From Methylovirgula sp. (GTDB lineage: Bacteria > Pseudomonadota > Alphaproteobacteria > Rhizobiales > Beijerinckiaceae): 5,695 nucleotides of DNA. Positions 1 to 5,346 of the stretch are shown piece by piece (positions within the stretch are counted from its first letter, which is position 1; each line of letters begins with the position of its first letter). The translations under genes were made by a program, and so were the position numbers. Below the pieces are notes generated by a model, which saw only the letters and a program-made list of their open reading frames with translations, did no database searches and was not told where the DNA came from. The DNA lies in contig JANXSV010000306.1 of assembly GCA_025356505.1 (NCBI GenBank), positions 1 to 5,695 on the forward strand, read 5' to 3'.

Positions 1-780
1 CAGGGCATTTCGCCGTATCCGCAATCGGTGACCGCCGGAATGATGGCAAATTTTCGCGCGGGCGGCGCGGCAATCAACCAGATTTGTGCCACTTACGACA
101 TCGGTTTGAAGGTTTTCGATCTGGCGCTAGATTTGCCAACCGCTGACATCACCCAAGAAGCTGCCATGGACGAAAAATCCTGCGCCGCGACAATGGCCTT
201 TGGTATGGAAGCTCTGGCTGGCGGTGTTGATTTGCTCTGCCTTGGTGAAATGGGCATCGGCAATACCACAGTTGCCGCCGCCATATTTCATGCGCTTTAC
301 GGCGGCGCGCCGGAAGACTGGGTGGGCCGGGGCACTGGTGTCGACGATGCGGGCTTGGCGCGCAAGGCCGATGCCGTCCGCCGGGCGGTTGCGCTACACA
401 AAGACCATTTGAAGGATCCGCTCGAAGTTTTGCGGCGGCTTGGCGGACGCGAAATTGCAGCCATGGCAGGCGGCATCATGGCCGCGCGTCTGCAACGGGT
501 GCCCGTGGTGCTGGATGGGTTTGTCGTATGTGCGGCGGCTGCCATTTTGCACGCTCTTGATCCTGCCACCCTCGATCATTGTGTTGCTGGACATGTGTCA
601 GCCGAAAATGCCCACCGCGAAGTGCTCAAGCGACTTGGCAAAGCGCCCTTGCTGGACCTGGGTATGCGGCTGGGGGAGGGGAGCGGCGGCGCAATGGCCA
701 TCGGCCTTATTCGTGGCGCACTTGCCTGCCACATAGGCATGGCGACGTTCGCCGAAGCCGGTGTCGAAACGGCCAAATAG
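1..780 (+). CDS. cobT: Nicotinate-nucleotide--dimethylbenzimidazole phosphoribosyltransferase, 5'-truncated by window edge
   Basis: CobT transfers the phosphoribosyl group of nicotinate mononucleotide to 5,6-dimethylbenzimidazole, giving alpha-ribazole phosphate for the lower ligand of cobalamin; it is cytoplasmic. The frame is open from base 1, so the 259 visible residues are the C-terminal part of a protein normally around 335-350 residues long; about 80 N-terminal residues lie outside the window. The GTG at 28 is therefore not a real start. Family landmarks visible, numbered from the window edge, are the opening GISPYPQSVTAGM stretch, the GEMGIGNTT motif (about 82-90, with a conserved Glu at 83) and the MRLGEGSGGAM motif (about 222-232), whose Glu at 226 matches the catalytic base of the family. 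No frameshift or missing core residue is seen. No other cobalamin gene is visible downstream, so any cob operon would lie upstream. Identification is firm. Confidence 0.95.
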   Translation, partial: QGISPYPQSVTAGMMANFRAGGAAINQICATYDIGLKVFDLALDLPTADITQEAAMDEKSCAATMAFGMEALAGGVDLLCLGEMGIGNTTVAAAIFHALYGGAPEDWVGRGTGVDDAGLARKADAVRRAVALHKDHLKDPLEVLRRLGGREIAAMAGGIMAARLQRVPVVLDGFVVCAAAAILHALDPATLDHCVAGHVSAENAHREVLKRLGKAPLLDLGMRLGEGSGGAMAIGLIRGALACHIGMATFAEAGVETAK

Positions 781-795
781 CTTCGCCCGCAGGCT

Positions 796-819
796 CCGCA
801 CCGGCGGCGGCATGTTTTT
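796..819 (+). terminator. Weak candidate intrinsic terminator after cobT
   Basis: A 4-bp GC stem (CCGC 796-799 with GCGG 804-807) is followed after seven bases by a run of five T (815-819). It sits 15 bp after the cobT stop. The stem is short and the T run is not adjacent, so this is a weak call. Termination may instead be factor dependent. Confidence 0.25.
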
Positions 820-829
820 CTCCAGCCTT

Positions 830-858
830 TTGAAACCTTTGTTTTTTCCTGCCGTATC
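830..858 (+). promoter_or_regulatory. Candidate promoter for the fasciclin gene, ECF-like
   Basis: TGAAAC (831-836) is followed after 16 bases by CGTATC (853-858). This resembles the general ECF layout of a -35 element with a GAAC/GAAAC core and a -10 element beginning CGT, with a 16-17 bp gap. The same region can be read as a sigma-70 type -35 (TTGAAA, 830-835), but the matching -10 would then be poor. A start near 864 would give a leader of roughly 43 bases before the fasciclin ATG. It is the only promoter-like element I can point to in the 126-bp gap after cobT. Which sigma factor uses it is inference. Confidence 0.35.
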
Positions 859-878
859 TCCCTCGAACCCGCAAATCA

Positions 879-900
879 ACAGCGGGGAAACAGCGGAGAA
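879..900 (+). repeat. 11-bp tandem repeat covering the fasciclin ribosome binding site
   Basis: ACAGCGGGGAA (879-889) is followed immediately by ACAGCGGAGAA (890-900); ten of eleven bases agree. The second copy carries the GGAG (895-898) that serves as Shine-Dalgarno, eight bases before the ATG at 907. The first copy carries a similar purine-rich core (GGGG, 884-887) too far upstream for normal initiation. The spacing is one helical turn. It may be a recent small duplication or a standby ribosome site; a protein-binding role is unproven. Confidence 0.6.
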
Positions 901-906
901 GCAATC

Positions 907-1485
907 ATGAAAAACACAGTTATCGCAAAGACCCTTGCCCTCGCCATTGGTGCATCTTTCATCGGCTCTCTGAGCTTTGTCCCAGCTGCCTACGCTGAAA
1001 TGAGCGTAATGGTTGGCGGCGCACCGATGTTGCCATCAAAGAATGTCGTTGAAAACGCCAGCAAGGCCAAGAACCTCACCACACTGGTTGCCGCTGTTAA
1101 GGCAGCAGGCCTCGTTGATACATTGATGGGCCCTGGTCCATTCACAGTGTTCGCGCCAGACAACAACGCATTTGCCAAGCTTCCAAAGGGCACCGTTGAA
1201 ACCCTCCTGAAGCCAGAAAACAAGGCAACACTGGTTGCGATTTTGACCTACCACGTTGTTCCAGGCAAGGTGACAGCAGCTGATCTGGTCGGGATGATCA
1301 AGGACGGCGGCGGACAGGCCTCCATCAAGACAGTTCAGGGCGGCACATTGATTGCCAAGCTGCGCGGTAAGAAGGTAACATTGACCGACGAAAAGGGCGG
1401 CGTTGTAACCGTGACCCAGGCTGACGTCATGCAGTCAAACGGCGTCGCACATGTCATCAACAAAGTCTTGTTGCCAGCAAGCTAA
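907..1485 (+). CDS. Secreted single-domain fasciclin (FAS1) protein
   Basis: This 192-residue protein has a Sec signal peptide (basic start MKNTVIAK, hydrophobic stretch about 9-25, likely cleavage after AYA at residue 30) and one FAS1 domain (about 45-190). FAS1 landmarks are the H1 segment FTVFAPDNNAF (79-89), the central YH pair (115-116) and the H2 segment VAHVINKVLLP (180-190). The conserved linker GGAPMLPSKNVVENA (38-51 region) is typical of rhizobial homologues. No lipobox, membrane anchor or second domain is present, so it should be a soluble periplasmic or extracellular protein. FAS1 domains mediate adhesion or surface interactions; its exact role is unknown. The start is supported by GGAG eight bases upstream. 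Lysine is encoded by AAG in 16 of 18 cases, unlike the next gene, which suggests high expression. It precedes an ECF sigma/anti-sigma pair, which may control it. Confidence 0.93.
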   Translation: MKNTVIAKTLALAIGASFIGSLSFVPAAYAEMSVMVGGAPMLPSKNVVENASKAKNLTTLVAAVKAAGLVDTLMGPGPFTVFAPDNNAFAKLPKGTVETLLKPENKATLVAILTYHVVPGKVTAADLVGMIKDGGGQASIKTVQGGTLIAKLRGKKVTLTDEKGGVVTVTQADVMQSNGVAHVINKVLLPAS

Positions 1486-1493
1486 GGCTTGCC

Positions 1494-1533
1494 GTCACGC
1501 GTGACTGCAACTAGTTTAGTTGCAGTTAACGCG
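1494..1533 (+). promoter_or_regulatory. Strong stem-loop, with an adjoining 12-bp palindrome, between the fasciclin and sigma genes
   Basis: The core hairpin pairs ACTGCAACTA (1504-1513) perfectly with TAGTTGCAGT (1517-1526) around a GTT loop. It extends outward through a G-T wobble (1503/1527) and, past a bulged A at 1528, five more pairs (1498-1502 with 1529-1533). A perfect palindrome, GTCACGCGTGAC (1494-1505), overlaps the left arm. The structure begins just after the fasciclin stop and reaches the weak GGA Shine-Dalgarno (1533-1535) of the sigma gene. No T run follows, so it is not a classical intrinsic terminator. It could protect the fasciclin mRNA 3' end, attenuate readthrough, or dampen sigma translation. 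The pairing is seen directly; its role is inferred. Confidence 0.6.
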
Positions 1534-1545
1534 GATATTTGAAAA

Positions 1546-2094
1546 ATGGCTAAAACGGCGGAGGATTTGTCACGGCTACTGGGCGAGATTGCCCAGGGTG
1601 ATCGTCAGTCCTTCGCCGCTTTTTATTCCGCCACCAGTTCCAAATTGTTTGGCGTATGCCTCTCTCTTTTGAAAAGACGCGATTTAGCCGAGGAAATTGT
1701 TCAGGAAGTCTATGTAAAGATTTGGGCAAGGGCCTCGGATTTCGACAGCGGTCGGGCCTCTCCCATTACTTGGATAGCGACCATAGCGCGGAACCGTTGC
1801 CTCGATGAGCTGCGGAAGAAATCCGCAGTCTCCTTGGATGAACTTCAGGAGACCCAAGAATTTGCCGCGGAGGAAATCAATCCTCTCGCCGGACTCGAAC
1901 ATGGACAGGACCTCGCGGCACTGATGCGCTGCTTGAACACTTTGGAAGAGGAGAAAAAGCAGATGATTTTACTTGCTTATTATCGCGGCCTCTCCCGGGA
2001 AGCTCTGTCCCAAAAATTCGCCAAACCTGTGGCGACGATCAAAACGTGGTTGCACCGCAGCCTCGCTCAACTCAGAACTTGTTTAACGCCATGA
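1546..2094 (+). CDS. ECF-subfamily RNA polymerase sigma factor
   Basis: This 182-residue protein has the usual ECF length and two-domain build. Region 2 spans about 24-92, including the DLAEEIVQEVYVKIW core-binding helix (46-60) and the PITWIATIARNRCLDELR segment (73-90) that melts and reads the -10 element. Region 4 spans about 127-180, with an LSREALSQKF...TIKTWLHRSLAQLR helix-turn-helix (149-177) for the -35 element. There is no C-terminal extension or extra sensory domain, so regulation should come from the anti-sigma factor encoded next. The ATG at 1546 has only a weak GGA ten bases upstream, at the foot of a strong stem-loop, suggesting low translation. Its TGA stop overlaps the next ATG (ATGA). 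With a fasciclin gene before it and an RskA-type protein after it, it resembles SigK-like ECF factors; exact ECF group membership is not determined. Confidence 0.93.
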   Translation: MAKTAEDLSRLLGEIAQGDRQSFAAFYSATSSKLFGVCLSLLKRRDLAEEIVQEVYVKIWARASDFDSGRASPITWIATIARNRCLDELRKKSAVSLDELQETQEFAAEEINPLAGLEHGQDLAALMRCLNTLEEEKKQMILLAYYRGLSREALSQKFAKPVATIKTWLHRSLAQLRTCLTP

Positions 2095-2873
2095 CCCAGT
2101 TTTCAACCGATCTCTCACCCGATGAAGCCCTCGCTGCCGAATTCGTTCTTGGCACGTTGAATGAGCTGGAGCGCGCTCAGGTTAAGTTGCGCCGCCTTGC
2201 TGAGCCGGTGCTTGAGGAACTGATCATGTGGTGGGAACAAAATTTCGCACCCTGGGTTCTAGCAGCTCCCGAAATTGCCCCGCCAGCGGATTTATTTGCA
2301 AAAATCGAAGCCGCTATTCATTTGCCTAATGCGGTCGCGGCGGCAAGTTTCGCCAAAGTCCCTGGATCACCTGTGGGTGTCACAGCATCAAATGAGCCTG
2401 CCAACGATAATTTTGCGGCCCTGAGGCGTCAGATGGCGCGCTGGCGCGCTGCTGCTTTGACGGCCGGTGCTCTGGCTGCATCCATGTTTGTCGGCGTGGG
2501 CGTTCAGCAATATGCTAGCCTCAGCAGCCCAAAGAATTTCGTGGCTGTGTTGCAGAAAGATGCAAACTCGCCGGCTTTCGTTGTTTCCGTGAATGTCGAA
2601 TCCCGTGCGTTGAGCATACGCCCTGTCTCAGCAACTGCGCCGCAGGGTAAGAGCTATGAGCTTTGGATCATCAATGACAAGATTGGCGCTCCAAAGTCGC
2701 TTGGCGTGGTCCAGAATGCCGGTTTCACCACTGCGCCGCAGTTGAAACAATATAGTTCAGACATTGTGCAGGCCGGCCTCTACGCCATAACGGAGGAACC
2801 TGCAGGCGGGTCACCTGATGGAAAACCGTCCGGCGCGCCTGTGTTTGCCGGGAAGCTTGTTGAAGCGCCTTAG
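2091..2873 (+). CDS. Membrane-anchored anti-sigma factor, RskA-type
   Basis: I start this 260-residue protein at the ATG at 2091, which overlaps the sigma stop (ATGA), rather than at the in-frame ATG at 2046 inside the sigma gene: the mature family N-terminus (DEALAAEFVLGTLNELERA, residues 11-29) begins just after it. The cytoplasmic anti-sigma part covers about 1-115. One membrane helix lies at about 119-138 (AALTAGALAASMFVGVGV). The periplasmic C-terminal part (about 147-257) matches the RskA C-terminal domain, with SYELWIIND (188-196) and the Gly/Pro-rich PAGGSPDGKPSGAPVFAGKL ending (237-256). The HxxxCxxC motif of zinc-binding anti-sigma factors is absent, so redox sensing through zinc is unlikely. 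It should hold the sigma factor at the inner membrane until a signal, probably through proteolysis, releases it. The signal is unknown. Confidence 0.9.
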   Translation: MTQFSTDLSPDEALAAEFVLGTLNELERAQVKLRRLAEPVLEELIMWWEQNFAPWVLAAPEIAPPADLFAKIEAAIHLPNAVAAASFAKVPGSPVGVTASNEPANDNFAALRRQMARWRAAALTAGALAASMFVGVGVQQYASLSSPKNFVAVLQKDANSPAFVVSVNVESRALSIRPVSATAPQGKSYELWIINDKIGAPKSLGVVQNAGFTTAPQLKQYSSDIVQAGLYAITEEPAGGSPDGKPSGAPVFAGKLVEAP

Positions 2874-2883
2874 GCGGGCGCTT
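2863..2883. terminator. Possible shared stem-loop between convergent genes
   Basis: AAGCGCC (2863-2869) pairs with GGCGCTT (2877-2883) around a 7-base loop that contains the anti-sigma stop codon. The kinase gene ends at 2890 on the other strand, so the 16-bp gap must serve both transcripts. Neither side has a T run of useful length, so intrinsic termination is doubtful; it may only be a stabilising 3' structure. Confidence 0.3.
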
Positions 2884-2889
2884 GGTGCC

Positions 2890-4452
2890 TTAGGTTCCGA
2901 AGCGGCGCTTTGCGGCTGGCTTGTCTTCTTCAATCTGGGGCAGGGCGTTCATCACGCGCTCAGGCGGAAACAATACCAAAACCTCTGTTCCTTCCCGCAG
3001 CTTGGATTTGAGCAGGAAGGTTCCGCCATGCAACTCCACCAGGCCTTTGACGATAGGAAGCCCGAGGCCAGTGCCTTCTTCTGCCGTTTTATGCGCCAGC
3101 GAACCACGGCCAAACGAAGACATGACCACGGGAATTTCGTTCTCCGGGATGCCTGGGCCAGTGTCCTTGATTGAAAGATATTGACCACCTGCGGCTGTCC
3201 AGCCCACTTTGATGGTGATCTGACCGCCTGTTGGTGTGAATTTGATCGCATTGGACAGCAAGTTGAGTGTCACCTGCCGAACAGCGCGTTCGTCGGCCCA
3301 GATACGCGGCAGAGTTTCTTCCATGTGGGTTATGACGGAGAGCGATTTGTTTTTTGCACGCAGAGTCAACAGATGTCGGCAATCATCGACGGCATTTGGC
3401 AGCGATACCGCCTCTTCCTTCAAATCATAACGTCCGGCTTCGACACGCGACAGGTCAAGAATTTCATTGATCAACATGAGCAGATGCTGGCCGGAAGAGT
3501 GAACATCCGAGGCATATTCTTTGTAGGCGGGCACAACATGCGCGCCGAAAAGCTCACTTTTCATAACTTCCGAAAAACCCAGAATGGCATTGAGTGGTGT
3601 ACGCAGTTCATGGCTCATGGTTGCCAAAAAACGTGATTTTGCCAAATTGGACTCTTCTGAACGCCGCCGCGCCTCGTCCGAATTCGCCTTGGCCTGCTCA
3701 AGTTCGGCAATCAGCGCATCTTTTTCAGCGCGGAATGCGACACTGTTGTGCGTGGTGGCCTGTAACCGATGCGAAACAAATACAAAATAGCCCAGAGCCA
3801 GCACAGCCATGGCCGGTTGAACCAATCCGCCATAACCTGTCCCTCGGGGCATGAGAGCTATGACTGCAATAATCGGCGGCATGAGACCGGCAAAAACCGA
3901 CATGGGCATAGCGGACGATGTCATGCCGCTCATTGCTGCAACGGATGTCATCAACATGAGGGCAAAGGCATTTGTCGCAGGCGTATCAATGATCAAAAGC
4001 TGGGTTACAAGCAGCGCCCAAGCAACCCCCTGAATGCACTCAGCGAGCAAGAACTTGTTCCGCCAGCTGCCAATGGTGGCAAAATTTTCCCGGTCTTTGG
4101 CATAGGCGAGCGAGAAAGCATAGGAAAGTGCAAGCGCAATGATTTGAAAGACAAACCAGTAGAGTAGCGATTGCAGCGGTAGCCACAGCATTACAATTCC
4201 GGCAACAGCAAAAGCGAGAAGCGCGATGCCGGGAACAACATCCATGCGGCTCTTTGCAAAGAGCTTCAGCATTTCAATATCTTGGGAGGCGCTTTCTCCC
4301 ACGTTAGACGCGAGCTTGTCCCGCGTTACGTGGATATGGAGCTGCATTTTACGACGTTCAGCAATTACTTTCGGGTCCGTTCCACGACCACGTTCTATCA
4401 TTTCCGCTGTAACTGGATTCATCTCACTCACGCAACTGGTTAACGCCGGCAT
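2890..4452 (-). CDS. Six-helix membrane sensor histidine kinase, PdhS/PleC-like catalytic core
   Basis: This 520-residue protein autophosphorylates on a histidine and passes the phosphate to a response regulator. A polar N-terminal segment (1-70) is followed by about six hydrophobic helices (roughly 73-90, 95-118, 137-156, 160-180, 187-202, 212-227). Next come a charged coiled-coil linker (240-275), the dimerisation helix with FLATMSHELRTPLNAILGFSE (His281), and an ATPase domain with N box (NLLSNAIKF, Asn401), G1 (DTGPGI, 430-435), F box (Phe447) and G2 (GTGLGL, 460-465). All catalytic boxes are intact. The H-box and the following EVMKSELFG resemble alphaproteobacterial PdhS/PleC/DivJ kinases, but no PAS domain is visible, so assignment to a named member is not safe. 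There is no receiver domain and no adjacent response regulator. The start is uncertain: neither the ATG at 4452 nor the in-frame ATG at 4422 (residue 11) has a good Shine-Dalgarno. Confidence 0.92.
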   Translation of the reverse strand: MPALTSCVSEMNPVTAEMIERGRGTDPKVIAERRKMQLHIHVTRDKLASNVGESASQDIEMLKLFAKSRMDVVPGIALLAFAVAGIVMLWLPLQSLLYWFVFQIIALALSYAFSLAYAKDRENFATIGSWRNKFLLAECIQGVAWALLVTQLLIIDTPATNAFALMLMTSVAAMSGMTSSAMPMSVFAGLMPPIIAVIALMPRGTGYGGLVQPAMAVLALGYFVFVSHRLQATTHNSVAFRAEKDALIAELEQAKANSDEARRRSEESNLAKSRFLATMSHELRTPLNAILGFSEVMKSELFGAHVVPAYKEYASDVHSSGQHLLMLINEILDLSRVEAGRYDLKEEAVSLPNAVDDCRHLLTLRAKNKSLSVITHMEETLPRIWADERAVRQVTLNLLSNAIKFTPTGGQITIKVGWTAAGGQYLSIKDTGPGIPENEIPVVMSSFGRGSLAHKTAEEGTGLGLPIVKGLVELHGGTFLLKSKLREGTEVLVLFPPERVMNALPQIEEDKPAAKRRFGT

Positions 4453-4673
4453 CCGTCACACTGGCAGACAAATATTAATGAGGCGCTTAACGCTGGCAGC
4501 TATCCACAGATTAACTCTGAAACTTGCATATTATTAAGTTGCGGTCAGCATATCCTGTTGTCGTCCAAGGCCGTGCCGGTCCCGCCGGACTCGGTCTTTG
4601 ATTCAGGACTTGAGAATTTGCCTCTAAAGCATGGAAATACCTCATACTTTGGGATAAAATGTCGCTCATTGGT

Positions 4674-4702
4674 TTTTCAAGGCTACAGAGCTTGGATATG
4701 AT
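4674..4702 (+). promoter_or_regulatory. Candidate sigma-70 type promoter for the GST gene
   Basis: TTTTCA (4674-4679), 17 bases, then TATGAT (4697-4702), which is five of six to the TATAAT consensus; the -35 matches only four of six. A start near 4709 would leave a short leader containing the strong Shine-Dalgarno of the GST gene. Position and spacing fit, but the -35 is weak. Confidence 0.35.
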
Positions 4703-4720
4703 AAGGCATAACAAACATTG

Positions 4721-4725
4721 GGAGG
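4721..4725 (+). promoter_or_regulatory. Ribosome binding site fixing the GST start
   Basis: A full GGAGG lies nine bases before the ATG at 4735. It is the strongest Shine-Dalgarno in the window and settles the start codon. Confidence 0.8.
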
Positions 4726-4734
4726 ACGCTAGGC

Positions 4735-5346
4735 ATGTTGTTATTTGATGGCGGACGCGCACCAAACGCGCGCCGGGTACGCATTTATCTGGCGGAAAAG
4801 GGCCTCACAGTTCCATTGAGCCCGATTGATATCAACGCATTGGAGCAAAAGTCCGCGCAGTTCAGCGCCATGAATCCGCTTCAGCGGATACCTGTGTTGC
4901 AACTGGACGATGGCAGTTTTCTTTCGGAAACTATTGCTATCTGCCGCTATTTTGAGGAGCTTCACCCTGAGCCTCCCCTGTTCGGGGAAGGTGCCCTTGG
5001 CAAGGCAAATGTTGAAATGTGGCAGCGTCGCTTGGAATTGGCGCTATTTTTGCCGATCGCTAATGTTTTCCGCCACGGCCACCCCGCGATGGCGCATATG
5101 GAGGTGCCGCAAATTGCTGATTTTGCTGAAGCAAACAAGCCAAAGGTGATGGAAGCTTTGACGTGGATTGACGCCTCGCTCGGCAGCAAACAGTTTATTT
5201 GCGGAGATCACTTCAGCGTCGCAGATATAACTGCGCTTGTAGCTCTGGATTTTATGAAGCCCGCAAAGCTTTCTATCCCGCCCGGACTAACTCAGCTTGT
5301 CGCTTGGTATGAGCGGATGAAATCACGCCCGAGTGCTATGGCGTGA
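4735..5346 (+). CDS. Glutathione S-transferase family protein
   Basis: This 203-residue cytosolic protein has normal GST length and two domains. The N-terminal thioredoxin-like domain (about 1-78) contains the cis-proline segment NPLQRIPVL (47-55, Pro53) and LSETIAICRYFE (63-74), where Glu65-Thr66 occupies the glutathione gamma-glutamyl site that is usually Glu-Ser. The all-helical C-terminal domain (about 88-200) carries the N-capping motif FSVADI (160-165, Ser161 and Asp164) and ends in WYERMKSRPSAMA, a common family ending. The catalytic position near the N-terminus reads APNARRV, with no obvious catalytic Ser, Cys or Tyr, so class and substrate are undetermined; roles could include detoxification, peroxide reduction or thiol exchange. 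The start is fixed by GGAGG at 4721. Its stop overlaps the start of the glycosylase gene, suggesting one transcript. Confidence 0.92.
   Translation: MLLFDGGRAPNARRVRIYLAEKGLTVPLSPIDINALEQKSAQFSAMNPLQRIPVLQLDDGSFLSETIAICRYFEELHPEPPLFGEGALGKANVEMWQRRLELALFLPIANVFRHGHPAMAHMEVPQIADFAEANKPKVMEALTWIDASLGSKQFICGDHFSVADITALVALDFMKPAKLSIPPGLTQLVAWYERMKSRPSAMA

Larger units (their letters stand above)
4453..4734. other. Divergent intergenic region between kinase and GST genes
   Basis: This 282-bp region must hold promoters for both flanking genes. I see no convincing gene: the open frame on the minus strand (4511-4765) runs into the GST start and resembles no family. Short elements worth noting are TTAA-N8-TTAAC (4475-4491), one base wider than the CtrA consensus; CTATCCACA (4500-4508), one mismatch from a DnaA box; a CTGGCAG direct repeat (4461-4467 and 4493-4499); and a dyad AACTT-N10-AAGTT (4521-4540). 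A GC-rich stretch near 4565-4600 can fold into a short stem but shows no tRNA or known small RNA features. Confidence 0.6.

Noticed and set aside
28..780. GTG at 28 as the start of a complete 250-residue gene
   Set aside because: The frame is open to base 1 and residues before the GTG (GISPYPQS) match the CobT family, so the gene is cut by the window edge.
2046..2090. ATG at 2046 as the anti-sigma start
   Set aside because: It would add 15 residues read from inside the sigma region 4 coding sequence; the ATG at 2091 gives the standard ATGA coupling and the expected N-terminus.
3181..3636. 151-codon open frame on the plus strand opposite the kinase gene
   Set aside because: The minus-strand frame encodes the conserved kinase boxes; this frame is its shadow and resembles no known protein.
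4518..4545. TGAAAC upstream of the GST gene as a second ECF target promoter
   Set aside because: No CGT-type -10 element occurs 16-17 bases downstream, so it does not match the candidate fasciclin promoter.
4555..4620. Possible small RNA or tRNA in the GC-rich intergenic stretch
   Set aside because: Only a stem of about five pairs forms, there is no TPsiC-like GTTCGA segment or cloverleaf, and no promoter or terminator frames it.
4511..4765. 84-codon open frame on the minus strand in the kinase-GST gap
   Set aside because: It begins inside the GST coding sequence, has no family resemblance and no good ribosome site, and runs across the likely GST promoter.
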